Shown piece after piece: positions 54,827 to 64,000 of a stretch of DNA of 64,000 nucleotides. The position numbers were made by a program, and so were the translations under genes. Source of the stretch: Tetrapyrgos nigripes (lineage: Eukaryota > Basidiomycota > Agaricomycetes > Agaricales > Campanellaceae); contig JAACJM010000101.1 of NCBI GenBank assembly GCA_013368315.1, forward strand, positions 1 through 64,000. The letters are read 5' to 3'. Under the pieces are notes generated by a model. It was not told the DNA's origin. It was given only the letters and a program-made list of their open reading frames with translations, and made no database searches. How positions within the stretch are numbered: the first letter of the stretch is position 1; each line of letters opens with the position of its first letter.

Positions 54827-55558
54827 CTACTTATGTGCGTTGTAGTGCTTGATGTTCATATGGAAGCACTCGGAATCCTGAATCAAAGTTTGGAATTCCG
54901 GCGCAACCTTCTGATACTCTTCAAGATGCGCCTGTTAACGACATTGAGATAAGATAAGTACGGAGATGAGCAAGTAGCGATATTGACGAACCTCTTTACT
55001 CTCCCAGCTCGTCACAATGGCCACTTTATTGTCATCCTCCCTGGTGAAGCCCCAAGCGACACCAGTACACTTATCAAAGGTACGAACAGTGTTTACCACT
55101 CCCGCATCAATCGTTTCTGCGACCTTCTGTCGATCCAGTCCGGGATTGAGGTTAACGATCCGGTAAGAAACGACTGGTCCCTTGAAAGCGTTGGTGGCCG
55201 CCGGATTCAAAGGGACATGGCACATCGTCAATTCTCCGCCGAGGAGCGAAACGAGGCCAGCTTCGAAGGGTTGATATTGCGGGCTGTTCAGGAAACTTTC
55301 GTGATCTTCGTAGGTGCTCCACTCTAAGCAAAAAGGTGAGCACATAGTAGGTCTGAACTGGTGAATTGTAGACGCACCAATGAACACATAATAAAGCTTT
55401 GGATCCTCGAGAGTGCCTGTCTCGGGTCCTGGATACCACACGTTCTTAAGACCACCTTGCTCCGACAGAGTCCTCAAAACTCCCTGGTAGATCTCAGGCT
55501 TTCCATTCATGAGTTCGTTTGCTGGGAACTTGACGATCTCGATTACTGAGGTAGACAT
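54827..55558 (-). CDS. Alpha/beta-barrel (ABM-like) protein, copy 2
   Basis: Exons 55378-55558, 54992-55323 and 54827-54931 on the minus strand encode 205 residues. The start MSTSVIEIVKFPANEL aligns with copy 1 at 45973, so this ATG was preferred over an in-frame one 51 nt upstream. It has LRTLSEQGGLKNVWYPG, EWSTYEDHESF, VRTFDKCTGVAWGFTREDDN, TSWESKEAHLEEYQ and ends NIKHYNAHK. Both intron positions match copy 1. It is a dimeric alpha/beta-barrel protein of unknown reaction. The copies are about 9 kb apart and in opposite orientation. Confidence 0.75.
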
Positions 55559-56153
55559 GGCTGATGTGGTGCTGTATTGGTGCTGTATGCGACTGGGATT
55601 GGGTTGCAATAGGCTATGGAAAATGCGGACGCTTATAAACTGTCCTCGCGAAGTCTAGACTCAGGTAAACTTACTTGGATTCATATTGGGACTCTCGGAG
55701 GGAGGCAGTACCTAGAGACTTCGACTAGAGACGTTGACCCAAAATTGTACCGGTTAGTCATGGTAGATGTGAATACCTGCCAGAAGTACGGAAGTGCGGA
55801 AATTCTTCACGCTCGGCAAAGAAACGGCATACTTCTATTTGACTTTGTTAGGTCAATCGAGAGTGAGTTGGATCGTTTCGGAGGCCGTTAGGCCACTGGC
55901 TTCCGTCGCTTGCGGTCAACTCCAATTTTCCCGCCACAGGGTCTGATAAATATGATCGCCACATTTTCCGCCTCCATGCTACGGGCTATTGTAATGCCAT
56001 TTCAGGTATTTCGTGAAGACGCGGCAGATTCCATTCAGCCTTAGACGCGTACAAGTCCTGAAAACGAGAGTACCCTGGCCGCTGGGAGGTGGAATTCCAC
56101 AGGGAATTGATGGTGGAATTGATGCGGGTCTTATCTAAAGCTTCAGGTAAACA
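55559..56153. other. No gene recognised
   Basis: Two open frames (55616-55891 plus, 55986-56183 minus) have no family resemblance. The minus frame contains GAATTCCACC twice as an imperfect repeat. Confidence 0.35.
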
Positions 56154-56344
56154 ATGCAACACAATTGCGTATACATCACCCACTCCCGAGATTTAGGCAC
56201 ACTCGTCGTCGACGAGCGCTATGGCACAGAGACTCAGTCAAGCTCTTTTGGCCCTCAGCGAAGACCACCATACAATTTGACCAACGTTCTATATCTCAAC
56301 CTCCTTCAATCCTCTCTTTCGCTGCGAGTCCTGAAAATAATTTC

Positions 56345-56713
56345 TGTTGAATTGGCGCATTCAGTTGCAGCCATCAACGTATTCTATGTAGAACAAATAG
56401 TAGTAGTTATATATAGAACAATAAGATTATATAGACAATAAAGTGTAGTACGACAATAGTGTACGAAACCAGCATTGTTCTATCCAGTACAATAGAATCT
56501 TATTGTTACTCTAGTATTAGTTTACATGTATTTGTACCTCCTAAAAGGTATATAAGGACTGGTAGATAGTCCTTCAAATAATAAGTTTTACACTTAACCC
56601 ACATCGCTCAATAAGCCTCTTACTAGCCTTACCAGCTAACTTTTATCCCCAGGTAAGTTGCGTAGTTGCCACTGCGTTTAGTAGTGTACAAGCCGTACCA
56701 TGCCTGCTTAACA
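56345..56713 (+). repeat. 5' LTR
   Basis: Contains a TATA-type motif TATATAAG (56549-56556), probably the promoter of the element's RNA. Ends with TTAACA. Confidence 0.93.
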
Positions 56714-56731
56714 GGTTATGGGCCCCGAAGG
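56714..56731 (+). other. Primer-binding site candidate
   Basis: GGTTATGGGCCCCGAAGG starts directly after the 5' LTR, where a tRNA primer for reverse transcription would bind. The tRNA was not identified with certainty. Confidence 0.5.
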
Positions 56732-57029
56732 CCCTTGGGAGCGCCTTCAATGGCTGCAAACCATAGACTTCGCATACTACCTGGATGGCGCCTTCATGGC
56801 TGCCTGTGGCGCCCTTGTGGCAGCCTGCGTCGCCTTTCATGGCTTGACGATATGTCCAACAGCACAGGACCTATGTCCAGCTGCAGTTGTTGACAATCTA
56901 GGGGAGTAGTCACTGTCATGGCGCGTTCATCGCTGCCTCTTTTCACTTTCACATGGCGCATTTAATGCTGCCTTCTTATGCTGCATATGGATAAATGCTG
57001 ACAGTTGACTTCCCCAGATATTATCAAAG

Positions 57030-60000
57030 ATGTCCTCCAACGTCCTGATGACTACTGTCCCCGTCTTCGCCGGTGTTGATTTCAACATCTGGGCCGACAT
57101 CCTTGTCGCCTGGTTGCAGGCTACTGGACTTAGTTCTGTTCTTAGAACTGATCGCCCCGATGATGCCGAAGTGAGTACCGCTTCTCCTCTATCTGCTGAA
57201 GACGCGGCGGCTCAATCTGAGGCTATCACGGCGGCTCAAAAGAAACAGGCTGACTGGGATGAGAAGAACGATAAGGCCATGGGGTCTATCAAACTTCGTC
57301 TCTCTCCTCCCGTTCGTCAGAAAACGCTTGGAATGACTACCGCCAAGGAAATTTGGGACTTTCTCAAAAAGACCTATGGGAAACCTGGTGTTTCCGCAAT
57401 CTACACGGATTTCAAACGTGCTACCTCCATCACTATTCCCAACGACGCCAATCCTAGCGCTGCGATCGAACTTATTCGCATGCACTTCGATAGGGTCAGT
57501 GCCGCCGGTATCCCCACTGATGGTACCTCAGACAATTCGATTACGAAAATCGCAAACTTCCTCATCGTCATGTTCATCATTTCCAAACTTCCTCCCAGAT
57601 ATGAGTATCTTATCAATCAGTATACTCAATACACTATTCAGGAGGTCGACACCGCAAATCTTGATGTATTACAATCTGAGATTGTCAATATTTGGGAATC
57701 TCGCCAGGGAGCTTTCAAGGGGCCTTCAGGGAAAGCCCAAGCCAACCGTCTTTCAGCTGTCAAGCGAAAGGACGGTAACCCTAGTTTCCAACAGCAGCAG
57801 CAGCAGCGCCCTAGTGGCAGCAGCAGCGGCGCTAACGGAGCCAACGGCTCTAGTGGGAACAACAAGGGAAAAGGCAAGGGAAAAGCCAATTTCCGTCGTG
57901 GAGGTCGAGCTGGAAAGTTCGAACAGGCAAAGAGACAGGGCCAGGCACATCTCGTCCACGACGACATGTCTCCCATGATGCACACAGTCACCGTCGTCGA
58001 CACGCCCGCTGCAATTGATACCCGTAAGCCATTCTTCATGGAAACGGAAAAGCCTTTTGACGCCTTCTTCACAGGGACCAAAAGAGCTATCAATCTTGCA
58101 CGCGATATTGGCGCTAGACCATCTGGTAAGACTGTTGCTACTCTTGAGGATGTCGTCATGTCTCACTCCGATCCCTCCTCCTTCACTCCACTTACCCCTG
58201 CTCCCCGTTCTAAACGCACTCTCACGGAACGCATCTATTGGGACAACCTTCAATCATCTACTGATGGTTGGGGTAATGCTGGCAACTGGAATGGTTGGAA
58301 CGGTGAATATCCCGAAACTCAGACCGTTTCAGATGCCGATATGGCATGCGCTCAAGGAGAAGATGCCAGTTGGAACGAAGACACTCTGGTGAACACTTCG
58401 GAACTCGGAAGTGTGTTTGGTACCACAACGACGGAGTCAGGTGCAAAGGTTTCTCAGGACACCCGGACACCTGTTCCACTTATCGACCGGATTGCCGCGG
58501 ATCCTGCTGCCGAGATGACGGAATGCGCAATGTACCTTGGGGAAAGGTTCCAGAATCCCGAGGATCCCCTACACATCTATGGGGAACCACTCAGAGCAGC
58601 ACTGAACACCGTTGCCCCAACGGGAACGAGTGGCACTCTTTCTCTTGTCCAACGACTTGCTGCAGTCCGCAGCGAGATGCCAAGTGGCTCACAGCATGCA
58701 CCTCCCAATGGCACGACCACTCAATCCTTGCCATCCAGCCGTGTTGCAAGCCCAACACCTGGCACGACTTCGACGGGATGGGAATGGCTGACTCCTCATC
58801 TCCAAAACGAGGATGGAAGGTACGACGAGCTAATCGACTGGCAGCGAGACGCAACAATCGGACTAGGAGGGATGGAACTACCCTCCAGGGCTCCAACTCC
58901 GAATTCAATGCCAGAACTCCGGAGCATGTCTCCGAGCCTATCCGAAACCAGCGATCTCGAGTACATGTCGACTCCGCCATCAATCGGCGGGATGAGTCTA
59001 CCTACATCACCCGTAGAGGCCACCTGGTCAGACGGAATTCCAAGTCCACGACCTTCTACCCCCGTCACGGTTACCGTCAATGCCGCAAATAATTACGGAT
59101 GGTCCTTAGACTCCGAACCCTCCGGCTTGGACAACGGTTATCTCAGGTCAGATCTCAATTTAGATCTTATGAATAAAAGTACTGATGCGCTTTTCCCAGC
59201 AGCTCGTAATTTGGAAGCAGGTTCTTCATGTATATATTTATTACATACCGCTCCTCTGGGTTTGACTACCCCTTTTATTTATAATGATCTGTACACTAGC
59301 CCTGGCGGCAACAATAAATATTTATGTGCCTGTGGCACTCTGTTCTCACTATGCCAGAAGTGTAAGAAAAAGAGATCTGATACTGTCAAAATCCACTTCA
59401 GTGATGGATGGTTACTTGATTCTGGAGCATCAGCGCATTTTACGTTCGACATCAATGACTTTGTTGAATTGAGTTATATAAAACCAATTCCAGTAAAAAC
59501 TGCCAATGGATTCACGAAGATTCGTGCATCCGGAACAGTCCTGATCTCTCAACGTAAAAGAGTCATGAAATTATATCCGGTCTATTACATTCCCGATCTA
59601 AATCAACGACTCTTATCTGTCGGTCAATTCTTAAATGACAACATGTTTATGCGCGGTAACTCCGATCATATCACCATTTCGAGAAATACAACATTCTTGA
59701 CTTTCTCAAAGCGTATACCGGAAGAAACGCTATACTATCTTCCACACAAATCAAAAATTGTCGCTTCTAAAGCCAATCTTTTGATTTATCTTATTGACTA
59801 CGAGATTTTACATCGTCGTATAGGGCATCCCTCTCGTGATGTTCTAAAACATGTCCGACAACACACCCTTGGCACTCCCGAATTCATTATTCCAAAGGAT
59901 CTTCCTTTGTGCAAAGGCTGTCTTGAAGGCAAAACTCCCAGACAGGCTTACCCTCCTAACGAACGACGTGCTACTCGTCCTTTCCAAATTATCCATACGG

Positions 60001-62954
60001 ATTTACATGAATACCCCACGATATCCTACCACAAGTACAAGTATATAATCGTCTTCTTTGATGATTACACTTCAGATGCTTGGATACGTTTTCTTACAGA
60101 TAAAAAACAACCACTGACTGCCACTCGCCAGTTCCTTGCGATGGTAGAAACTCAATATAAGACGAAAGTCGAACAGTGGATGTCTGATATGGGTGGTGAA
60201 TTCATCAAAGGCACCTATCGAGAAATGTTACTTGAGAAGGGTGTTAAAATCCTTAATAGTGCACCATACATTCATCAACAGAATGGTCGAGCTGAACGCT
60301 TTATACGCACTCTAATGGATAAGTCATTGGCAATGATGAAGTTAGCATGTCTACCTGAATCTTGGTGGGAATATGCTGTCCGTCATGGATTGTATGTCTA
60401 TCGACGTACTCCCTTACGACGACACAAATGGATAACTCCATTTGAAATGCTTGAAAAAGAAAAACCTCGTATCGATCACTTACGAGTTTTTGGCTGTGGA
60501 GCTTATGTCTTTAAACCCGAGGAAACTCGAAAGAACAAACTCGCTTCCAAGTCAGAACTCATGACATATCTTGGTGTAGCACCAGGAGAACGTGGAAATC
60601 TTTTCATGCGTACAAACAATGCGGAATTTACATCCCCACAAGCCGTGTTTGAGGAAGACTTCTTTCCTCGATGTAAAACTCAATCTCGCAATTCAAAACA
60701 ACTACCTATCGAGTCATCGCACGACGATGACACTCCTCTACCACAACCAATCCCTGACGATGATGATGAAGATTTTCATCATCGTCCTCCTCGCATCCCT
60801 TCAACAAGGAGACCTGATCAACTTCGTGACGACGAACCTGAACAGGATCCACCGCCTTCGTCTCCGGATAGTGACTCTGAGCCTAGAAGAACGGTTACAC
60901 CGCCGCCAGTGGAGACACCACCTCCTCAGGCACCTCGAAAGCCCAGAGCTCCTAGACAAAGACGGCCACCAACAGAACCAACGCGTCGAAGCGACCGCAC
61001 TGGTACTGTACCTAAACGATACGGGGATAAACACCCTGTAGAAGTTGAACGCGATCTTGAACCTCAAATCGCGGCTGATAAAAGAGCGGAAGCAAAAGCT
61101 AAAGCAGAGAGAGACGCTCGGAGAGAAAACCGACGTCAGCAAGCTGCAGAGCAACAGGTTCCCGGACCTAGTTCTGCATCAGGAAGCGCACCCCAGGGGG
61201 AGCAGCAAGCCGAGAGTGATGACTCTGCACGCCCTGAATCAGAAGAAATGGCAGAACCATGCCGTGAAGGGGGAGTATCTATAAATTTCTTGCTTATGCA
61301 GGCAATTGCTCCTGGAGAAATCGATTCCCACTTGCTTATTCAGAAAGTTACTTCGAAGAATGATGGGAATCAACCGAATGTTCGTAATATTCGCGAATGG
61401 ACATTCAAAGATATTGCTCGCTTACCTATAGCTGAGCAAGAGGAATGGAAAGTCGCTTGCCGCGAAGAACTAGAGGCTCTTCGCAAGCGCGACACCTATG
61501 AATTGGTCGAAAGACCTAAAGATAGGAAAGTCATCAAAAACCGATGGGTCTTCGACATCAAAACTGATGGTCGTAAAAAGGCAAGACTCGTTGCAAAAGG
61601 TTTTTCACAGGTCGAAGGCATAGACTTTGATCAAATATATTCGCCTGTTGTTCGATTCGAGACTGTGCGCTTAATCTTCGCTTTAGCTGCACTTAAGGGC
61701 TGGCACGTGTCCGGTGTCGATGTCAGATCAGCCTATTTATATGGCTTACTCGATGAAGAAATCTATATGGAACAACCAGAAGCCTTTAAAGTAAAAGGAC
61801 AAGAGCATAAAGTCGTCCGGCTTCTTCGTGCTCTTTACGGACTCAAACAAGCAGGACTTGCGTGGTGGAAAAGTCTTGATAAGTCCATGGCGGAACTTGG
61901 TTTTAAACGAATCATTTCCGACGCCGGAATCTTCATTCACAAACGCTATGACACCAACAACAATCTTATTGAAAATTCTATCGTCATTGCCGTAGTCTAT
62001 GTGGATGACGCTCTATTTTGTGGAGCAAACAAAACCTTAGTCTTACGACTCAAAGGAGACTTTATGAAGAGATGGGAATGTAGGGATCTAGGCGATGCCA
62101 AAGAATTCCTTAGGATGAGAATTACCAGAAAAGGCAGCAAGATCTCTTTAGACCAGTGCGCTTATCTGGATAAAATCCTAGAGACTTATGGAATGCAAAA
62201 CGCGAAAGCTTCTGCTACTCCATTACCTGGCAATTATCACCCTCTTCCTCTTCCAAATGACACTCCTGTCAATTATACTCTTCGTCAAAGTTATCAGGAG
62301 ATAATCGGATCCTTACTCTACTTAATGTTAGGAACACGTCCTGATATTTCCTTTGCTGTCACAAAACTTGCGCAATTTGCTGCAAACCCCTCACAAGAAC
62401 ACTACAATAAGGCGAAAGACATTTGCCGTTACCTCGTTGGCACTAGAAAATATGCTCTTGTGTACAACGGTCGAGGGGGAGAAGGCTTATCAGCCTACAC
62501 AGACTCTGATTGGGGATCAGATCCTGGAACTCGCAAATCTCAAACTGGCTTCTTTCTACAATTAGCCCAAGCACCATTTAGCTGGACGTCTAGACAACAA
62601 AAGACAGTCGCTCTATCTTCGACTGAAGCTGAATACATGGCACTTAGTGACTGCAGTCGACAAGTCTATTGGTTCAAGACTCTTCTCAGTGAAATCGAAT
62701 ATCCTCTTCACGCTATTCCAATTTACGGTGACAATCAAGGATCAATTTTTATTGCATCAAACCCTGTCACGGATAAGCGAACGAAACACATTGATATTCG
62801 ATATCATTTTGTTCGAGAAAAAGTCATCGACGAGACAGTCAAGTTATTCTTCATTGAAGGAAGCAATAACCCTGCAGATCTACTCACTAAAGCTCTAGAT
62901 CGTGTAAAGTTTGAGAAGTTCAGGAAACAATTGGGACTTCAGTTTTATAATTGA
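57030..62954 (+). CDS. Copia Gag-Pol polyprotein
   Basis: 1,974 codons in one frame. Gag-like residues ~5-235 (FAGVDFNIWADILVAWLQ; IWDFLKKTYGKPG). Instead of a CCHC zinc knuckle there is a Gln run and a Gly/Lys/Arg-rich basic stretch (~250-300). A Ser/Thr/Pro-rich spacer of about 480 residues follows. Then the aspartic protease (LDSGAS, ~796), the integrase zinc-binding part (HRRIGHPS, CKGC) and catalytic Asp991, Asp1053 and Glu1089 (DD35E spacing). After an acidic/Pro-rich linker comes reverse transcriptase (VDVRSAYLYG; YVDD ~1657) and RNase H (YTDSDWGSD ~1823; SSTEAEYMAL; DNQG). These would copy the RNA into DNA and integrate it. Start 57030 is the first good ATG after the LTR. Confidence 0.93.
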   Translation: MSSNVLMTTVPVFAGVDFNIWADILVAWLQATGLSSVLRTDRPDDAEVSTASPLSAEDAAAQSEAITAAQKKQADWDEKNDKAMGSIKLRLSPPVRQKTLGMTTAKEIWDFLKKTYGKPGVSAIYTDFKRATSITIPNDANPSAAIELIRMHFDRVSAAGIPTDGTSDNSITKIANFLIVMFIISKLPPRYEYLINQYTQYTIQEVDTANLDVLQSEIVNIWESRQGAFKGPSGKAQANRLSAVKRKDGNPSFQQQQQQRPSGSSSGANGANGSSGNNKGKGKGKANFRRGGRAGKFEQAKRQGQAHLVHDDMSPMMHTVTVVDTPAAIDTRKPFFMETEKPFDAFFTGTKRAINLARDIGARPSGKTVATLEDVVMSHSDPSSFTPLTPAPRSKRTLTERIYWDNLQSSTDGWGNAGNWNGWNGEYPETQTVSDADMACAQGEDASWNEDTLVNTSELGSVFGTTTTESGAKVSQDTRTPVPLIDRIAADPAAEMTECAMYLGERFQNPEDPLHIYGEPLRAALNTVAPTGTSGTLSLVQRLAAVRSEMPSGSQHAPPNGTTTQSLPSSRVASPTPGTTSTGWEWLTPHLQNEDGRYDELIDWQRDATIGLGGMELPSRAPTPNSMPELRSMSPSLSETSDLEYMSTPPSIGGMSLPTSPVEATWSDGIPSPRPSTPVTVTVNAANNYGWSLDSEPSGLDNGYLRSDLNLDLMNKSTDALFPAARNLEAGSSCIYLLHTAPLGLTTPFIYNDLYTSPGGNNKYLCACGTLFSLCQKCKKKRSDTVKIHFSDGWLLDSGASAHFTFDINDFVELSYIKPIPVKTANGFTKIRASGTVLISQRKRVMKLYPVYYIPDLNQRLLSVGQFLNDNMFMRGNSDHITISRNTTFLTFSKRIPEETLYYLPHKSKIVASKANLLIYLIDYEILHRRIGHPSRDVLKHVRQHTLGTPEFIIPKDLPLCKGCLEGKTPRQAYPPNERRATRPFQIIHTDLHEYPTISYHKYKYIIVFFDDYTSDAWIRFLTDKKQPLTATRQFLAMVETQYKTKVEQWMSDMGGEFIKGTYREMLLEKGVKILNSAPYIHQQNGRAERFIRTLMDKSLAMMKLACLPESWWEYAVRHGLYVYRRTPLRRHKWITPFEMLEKEKPRIDHLRVFGCGAYVFKPEETRKNKLASKSELMTYLGVAPGERGNLFMRTNNAEFTSPQAVFEEDFFPRCKTQSRNSKQLPIESSHDDDTPLPQPIPDDDDEDFHHRPPRIPSTRRPDQLRDDEPEQDPPPSSPDSDSEPRRTVTPPPVETPPPQAPRKPRAPRQRRPPTEPTRRSDRTGTVPKRYGDKHPVEVERDLEPQIAADKRAEAKAKAERDARRENRRQQAAEQQVPGPSSASGSAPQGEQQAESDDSARPESEEMAEPCREGGVSINFLLMQAIAPGEIDSHLLIQKVTSKNDGNQPNVRNIREWTFKDIARLPIAEQEEWKVACREELEALRKRDTYELVERPKDRKVIKNRWVFDIKTDGRKKARLVAKGFSQVEGIDFDQIYSPVVRFETVRLIFALAALKGWHVSGVDVRSAYLYGLLDEEIYMEQPEAFKVKGQEHKVVRLLRALYGLKQAGLAWWKSLDKSMAELGFKRIISDAGIFIHKRYDTNNNLIENSIVIAVVYVDDALFCGANKTLVLRLKGDFMKRWECRDLGDAKEFLRMRITRKGSKISLDQCAYLDKILETYGMQNAKASATPLPGNYHPLPLPNDTPVNYTLRQSYQEIIGSLLYLMLGTRPDISFAVTKLAQFAANPSQEHYNKAKDICRYLVGTRKYALVYNGRGGEGLSAYTDSDWGSDPGTRKSQTGFFLQLAQAPFSWTSRQQKTVALSSTEAEYMALSDCSRQVYWFKTLLSEIEYPLHAIPIYGDNQGSIFIASNPVTDKRTKHIDIRYHFVREKVIDETVKLFFIEGSNNPADLLTKALDRVKFEKFRKQLGLQFYN

Positions 62955-63050
62955 AGAAATCGCATCGAAAACGTCGAGGCACTGGATCCCTTCCTTCCAT
63001 GGCTGCTTACAGCGCCTACCAATGCTTACGCGCACTACTGTGCTGCTTAG

Positions 63051-63060
63051 CAAGGGGGAG
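63051..63060 (+). other. Polypurine tract
   Basis: CAAGGGGGAG lies directly before the 3' LTR, where plus-strand DNA synthesis would be primed. Confidence 0.75.
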
Positions 63061-63429
63061 TGTTGAATTGGCGCATTCAGTTGCAGCCATCAACGTATTC
63101 TATGTAGAACAAATAGTAGTAGTTATATATAGAACAATAAGATTATATAGACAATAAAGTGTAGTACGACAATAGTGTACGAAACCAGCATTGTTCTATC
63201 CAGTACAATAGAATCTTATTGTTACTCTAGTATTAGTTTACATGTATTTGTACCTCCTAAAAGGTATATAAGGACTGGTAGATAGTCCTTCAAATAATAA
63301 GTTTTACACTTAACCCACATCGCTCAATAAGCCTCTTACTAGCCTTACCAGCTAACTTTTATCCCCAGGTAAGTTGCGTAGTTGCCACTGCGTTTAGTAG
63401 TGTACAAGCCGTACCATGCCTGCTTAACA
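63061..63429 (+). repeat. 3' LTR
   Basis: Same length as the 5' LTR and identical as far as I could compare; followed by the duplicated ATTTC. Confidence 0.93.
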
Positions 63430-63905
63430 ATTTCGGCCTGCTTGAACACAACGGAAGTGCTAGTAAATGACCTCTGGACTGTGTTAAAAGATGATGTCTG
63501 GCAACATGGGCCTGTTGTAGGACCAGAGGAGGAAATCAGATTATTTAATGAAAATGCTCTGCGTCAGGATACATGTGAGTGTTACTTATAAGGATTCGGT
63601 CGCACCATACTGATAATTTGGTAGCTTATCGGCATCTCTATCCCCCTTTCCACACCTGCCAAGTCCCTACCTGCCGCCATCATATTGTCAACAACGAGCG
63701 CGAGTTTAACCTCTGCGAGCCCTCTACTTACAAGGCTACGTTATTTACTCTCAGAGATGGTGTACTACCTGTATATGTTACCTCTCTGTATTGTTGTGGT
63801 AGAGTAGCCTTGAATACAAGCTTTTCGTGTCTATTCTTGTTGAAATATATACCTTCCATGTATAGTAACTATGATTCTATATGGAGTTATTATGAAACTT
63901 CTATG

Positions 63906-64000
63906 TAGTTATACACACCCAAAGCCCAGCCCGTCGTCAGCCCGAAGTCTGTGGAACCGCAGGCTAACCGTGATCAAACCGTGAGCTGACTACGTTTGAG
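63906..64000. other. Window end, no gene seen
   Basis: GC-richer than the preceding KDZ relic, with no coding frame recognised. Confidence 0.3.

Larger units (their letters stand above)
56345..63429 (+). mobile_element. Complete Ty1/copia LTR retrotransposon
   Basis: Two 369-bp LTRs (56345-56713 and 63061-63429) that I read as identical, starting TGTTGAATTGG and ending TGCTTAACA. They are flanked by the 5-bp duplication ATTTC (56340-56344 and 63430-63434). One uninterrupted gag-pol frame lies between. Domain order protease, integrase, reverse transcriptase, RNase H is that of Ty1/copia. Intact coding plus identical LTRs mean a recent insertion. Confidence 0.95.
56154..63905 (+). pseudogene. 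KDZ-transposase cysteine-cluster gene, split by a copia element
   Basis: The left part (to 56344) reads YNLTNVLYLNLLQSSLSLRV LKIIS; the frame continues after the retrotransposon (from 63435) with ACLNTTEVLVNDLWTVLKDD and VWQHGPVVGPEEEIRLFNEN. After a 50-nt intron (63575-63624) come YRHLYPPFHTCQVPTCRHHI and STYKATLFTLRDGVLPVYVT, then SLYCC. This is the CxC5/CxC6-type cysteine cluster in front of KDZ (Kyakuja-Dileera-Zisupton) transposases. After YCC the expected continuation is lost. The catalytic part is not in the window. Confidence 0.6.

Noticed and set aside
55616..55891. 91-codon frame
   Set aside because: No recognisable domain, poor start context and no splice partners.
1..64000. CRISPR arrays, rRNA or tRNA genes
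   Set aside because: No regularly spaced short repeats, rRNA segments or convincing cloverleaf sequences were seen. The tandem repeats present have no spacers.

Overview
This window looks like nuclear DNA of a mushroom-forming basidiomycete (Agaricomycetes, probably Agaricales). The evidence is: short GT-AG introns of about 50-60 nt breaking most genes; a CaaX mating-pheromone precursor; Zn2Cys6 regulators of the fungal_trans type; a multi-membrane-span protein of a type common in mushrooms; and a transposon mix typical of the group (Helitrons with a PIF1-like helicase, Ty1/copia, Ty3, KDZ, pogo/Tigger and hAT relics). No bacterial features, rRNA, tRNA or CRISPR were seen. All calls were made by eye, without database searches.

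Layout. 0-3 kb: Helitron relics, a 116-bp tandem repeat and a partial hAT-type MITE. 3.1-5.8 kb: a membrane-protein gene and a truncated, stop-containing duplicate. 6.2-7.4 kb: a non-autonomous DNA transposon with exact terminal inverted repeats. 9.6-12 kb: scrambled Ty3 gag and pol pieces, and a Tigger-like relic split by a 612-bp hAT-type MITE with a perfect 8-bp target duplication. 12.7-16.2 kb: Zn2Cys6 regulator gene A. 16.5-26.0 kb: two nested Helitrons in opposite orientation; the inner one carries the replication protein, helicase and a cysteine-peptidase-like tail, and is broken by a stop, frameshifts and a 511-bp insertion. 26.1-27.7 kb: a decaying F-box-type gene. 28.6-29.5 kb: a mini-Helitron and a MITE. 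32.4-35.8 kb: Zn2Cys6 regulator gene B, a duplicate of A. 36.0-36.7 kb: a foldback and another MITE. 37.2-39.3 kb: a DUF6589-type gene and a RecQ-like helicase gene, both cut at one junction. 41.6-55.6 kb is the gene-rich part: two tandem ICMT-like methyltransferases (one frameshifted), a secreted Ser/Thr-rich protein built from cassette exons, two alpha/beta-barrel (ABM-like) proteins, a pheromone precursor, and small proteins of unknown function. 56.3-63.4 kb: an intact young Ty1/copia element with apparently identical LTRs, inserted in frame into a KDZ-transposase cysteine-cluster gene.

How parts relate. The pheromone precursor ends in CIIA and would be farnesylated, trimmed and carboxyl-methylated; the last step is the reaction of the ICMT family encoded 4-6 kb away, although a functional link is only inferred. 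Regulator genes A and B are direct repeats of about 3.6 kb, separated by the Helitron nest and the F-box region. A Helitron terminal signature (ACGAGGCC near the left end; GGCCTCGT plus a hairpin at the right end) recurs at several places and explains much otherwise unassigned DNA.
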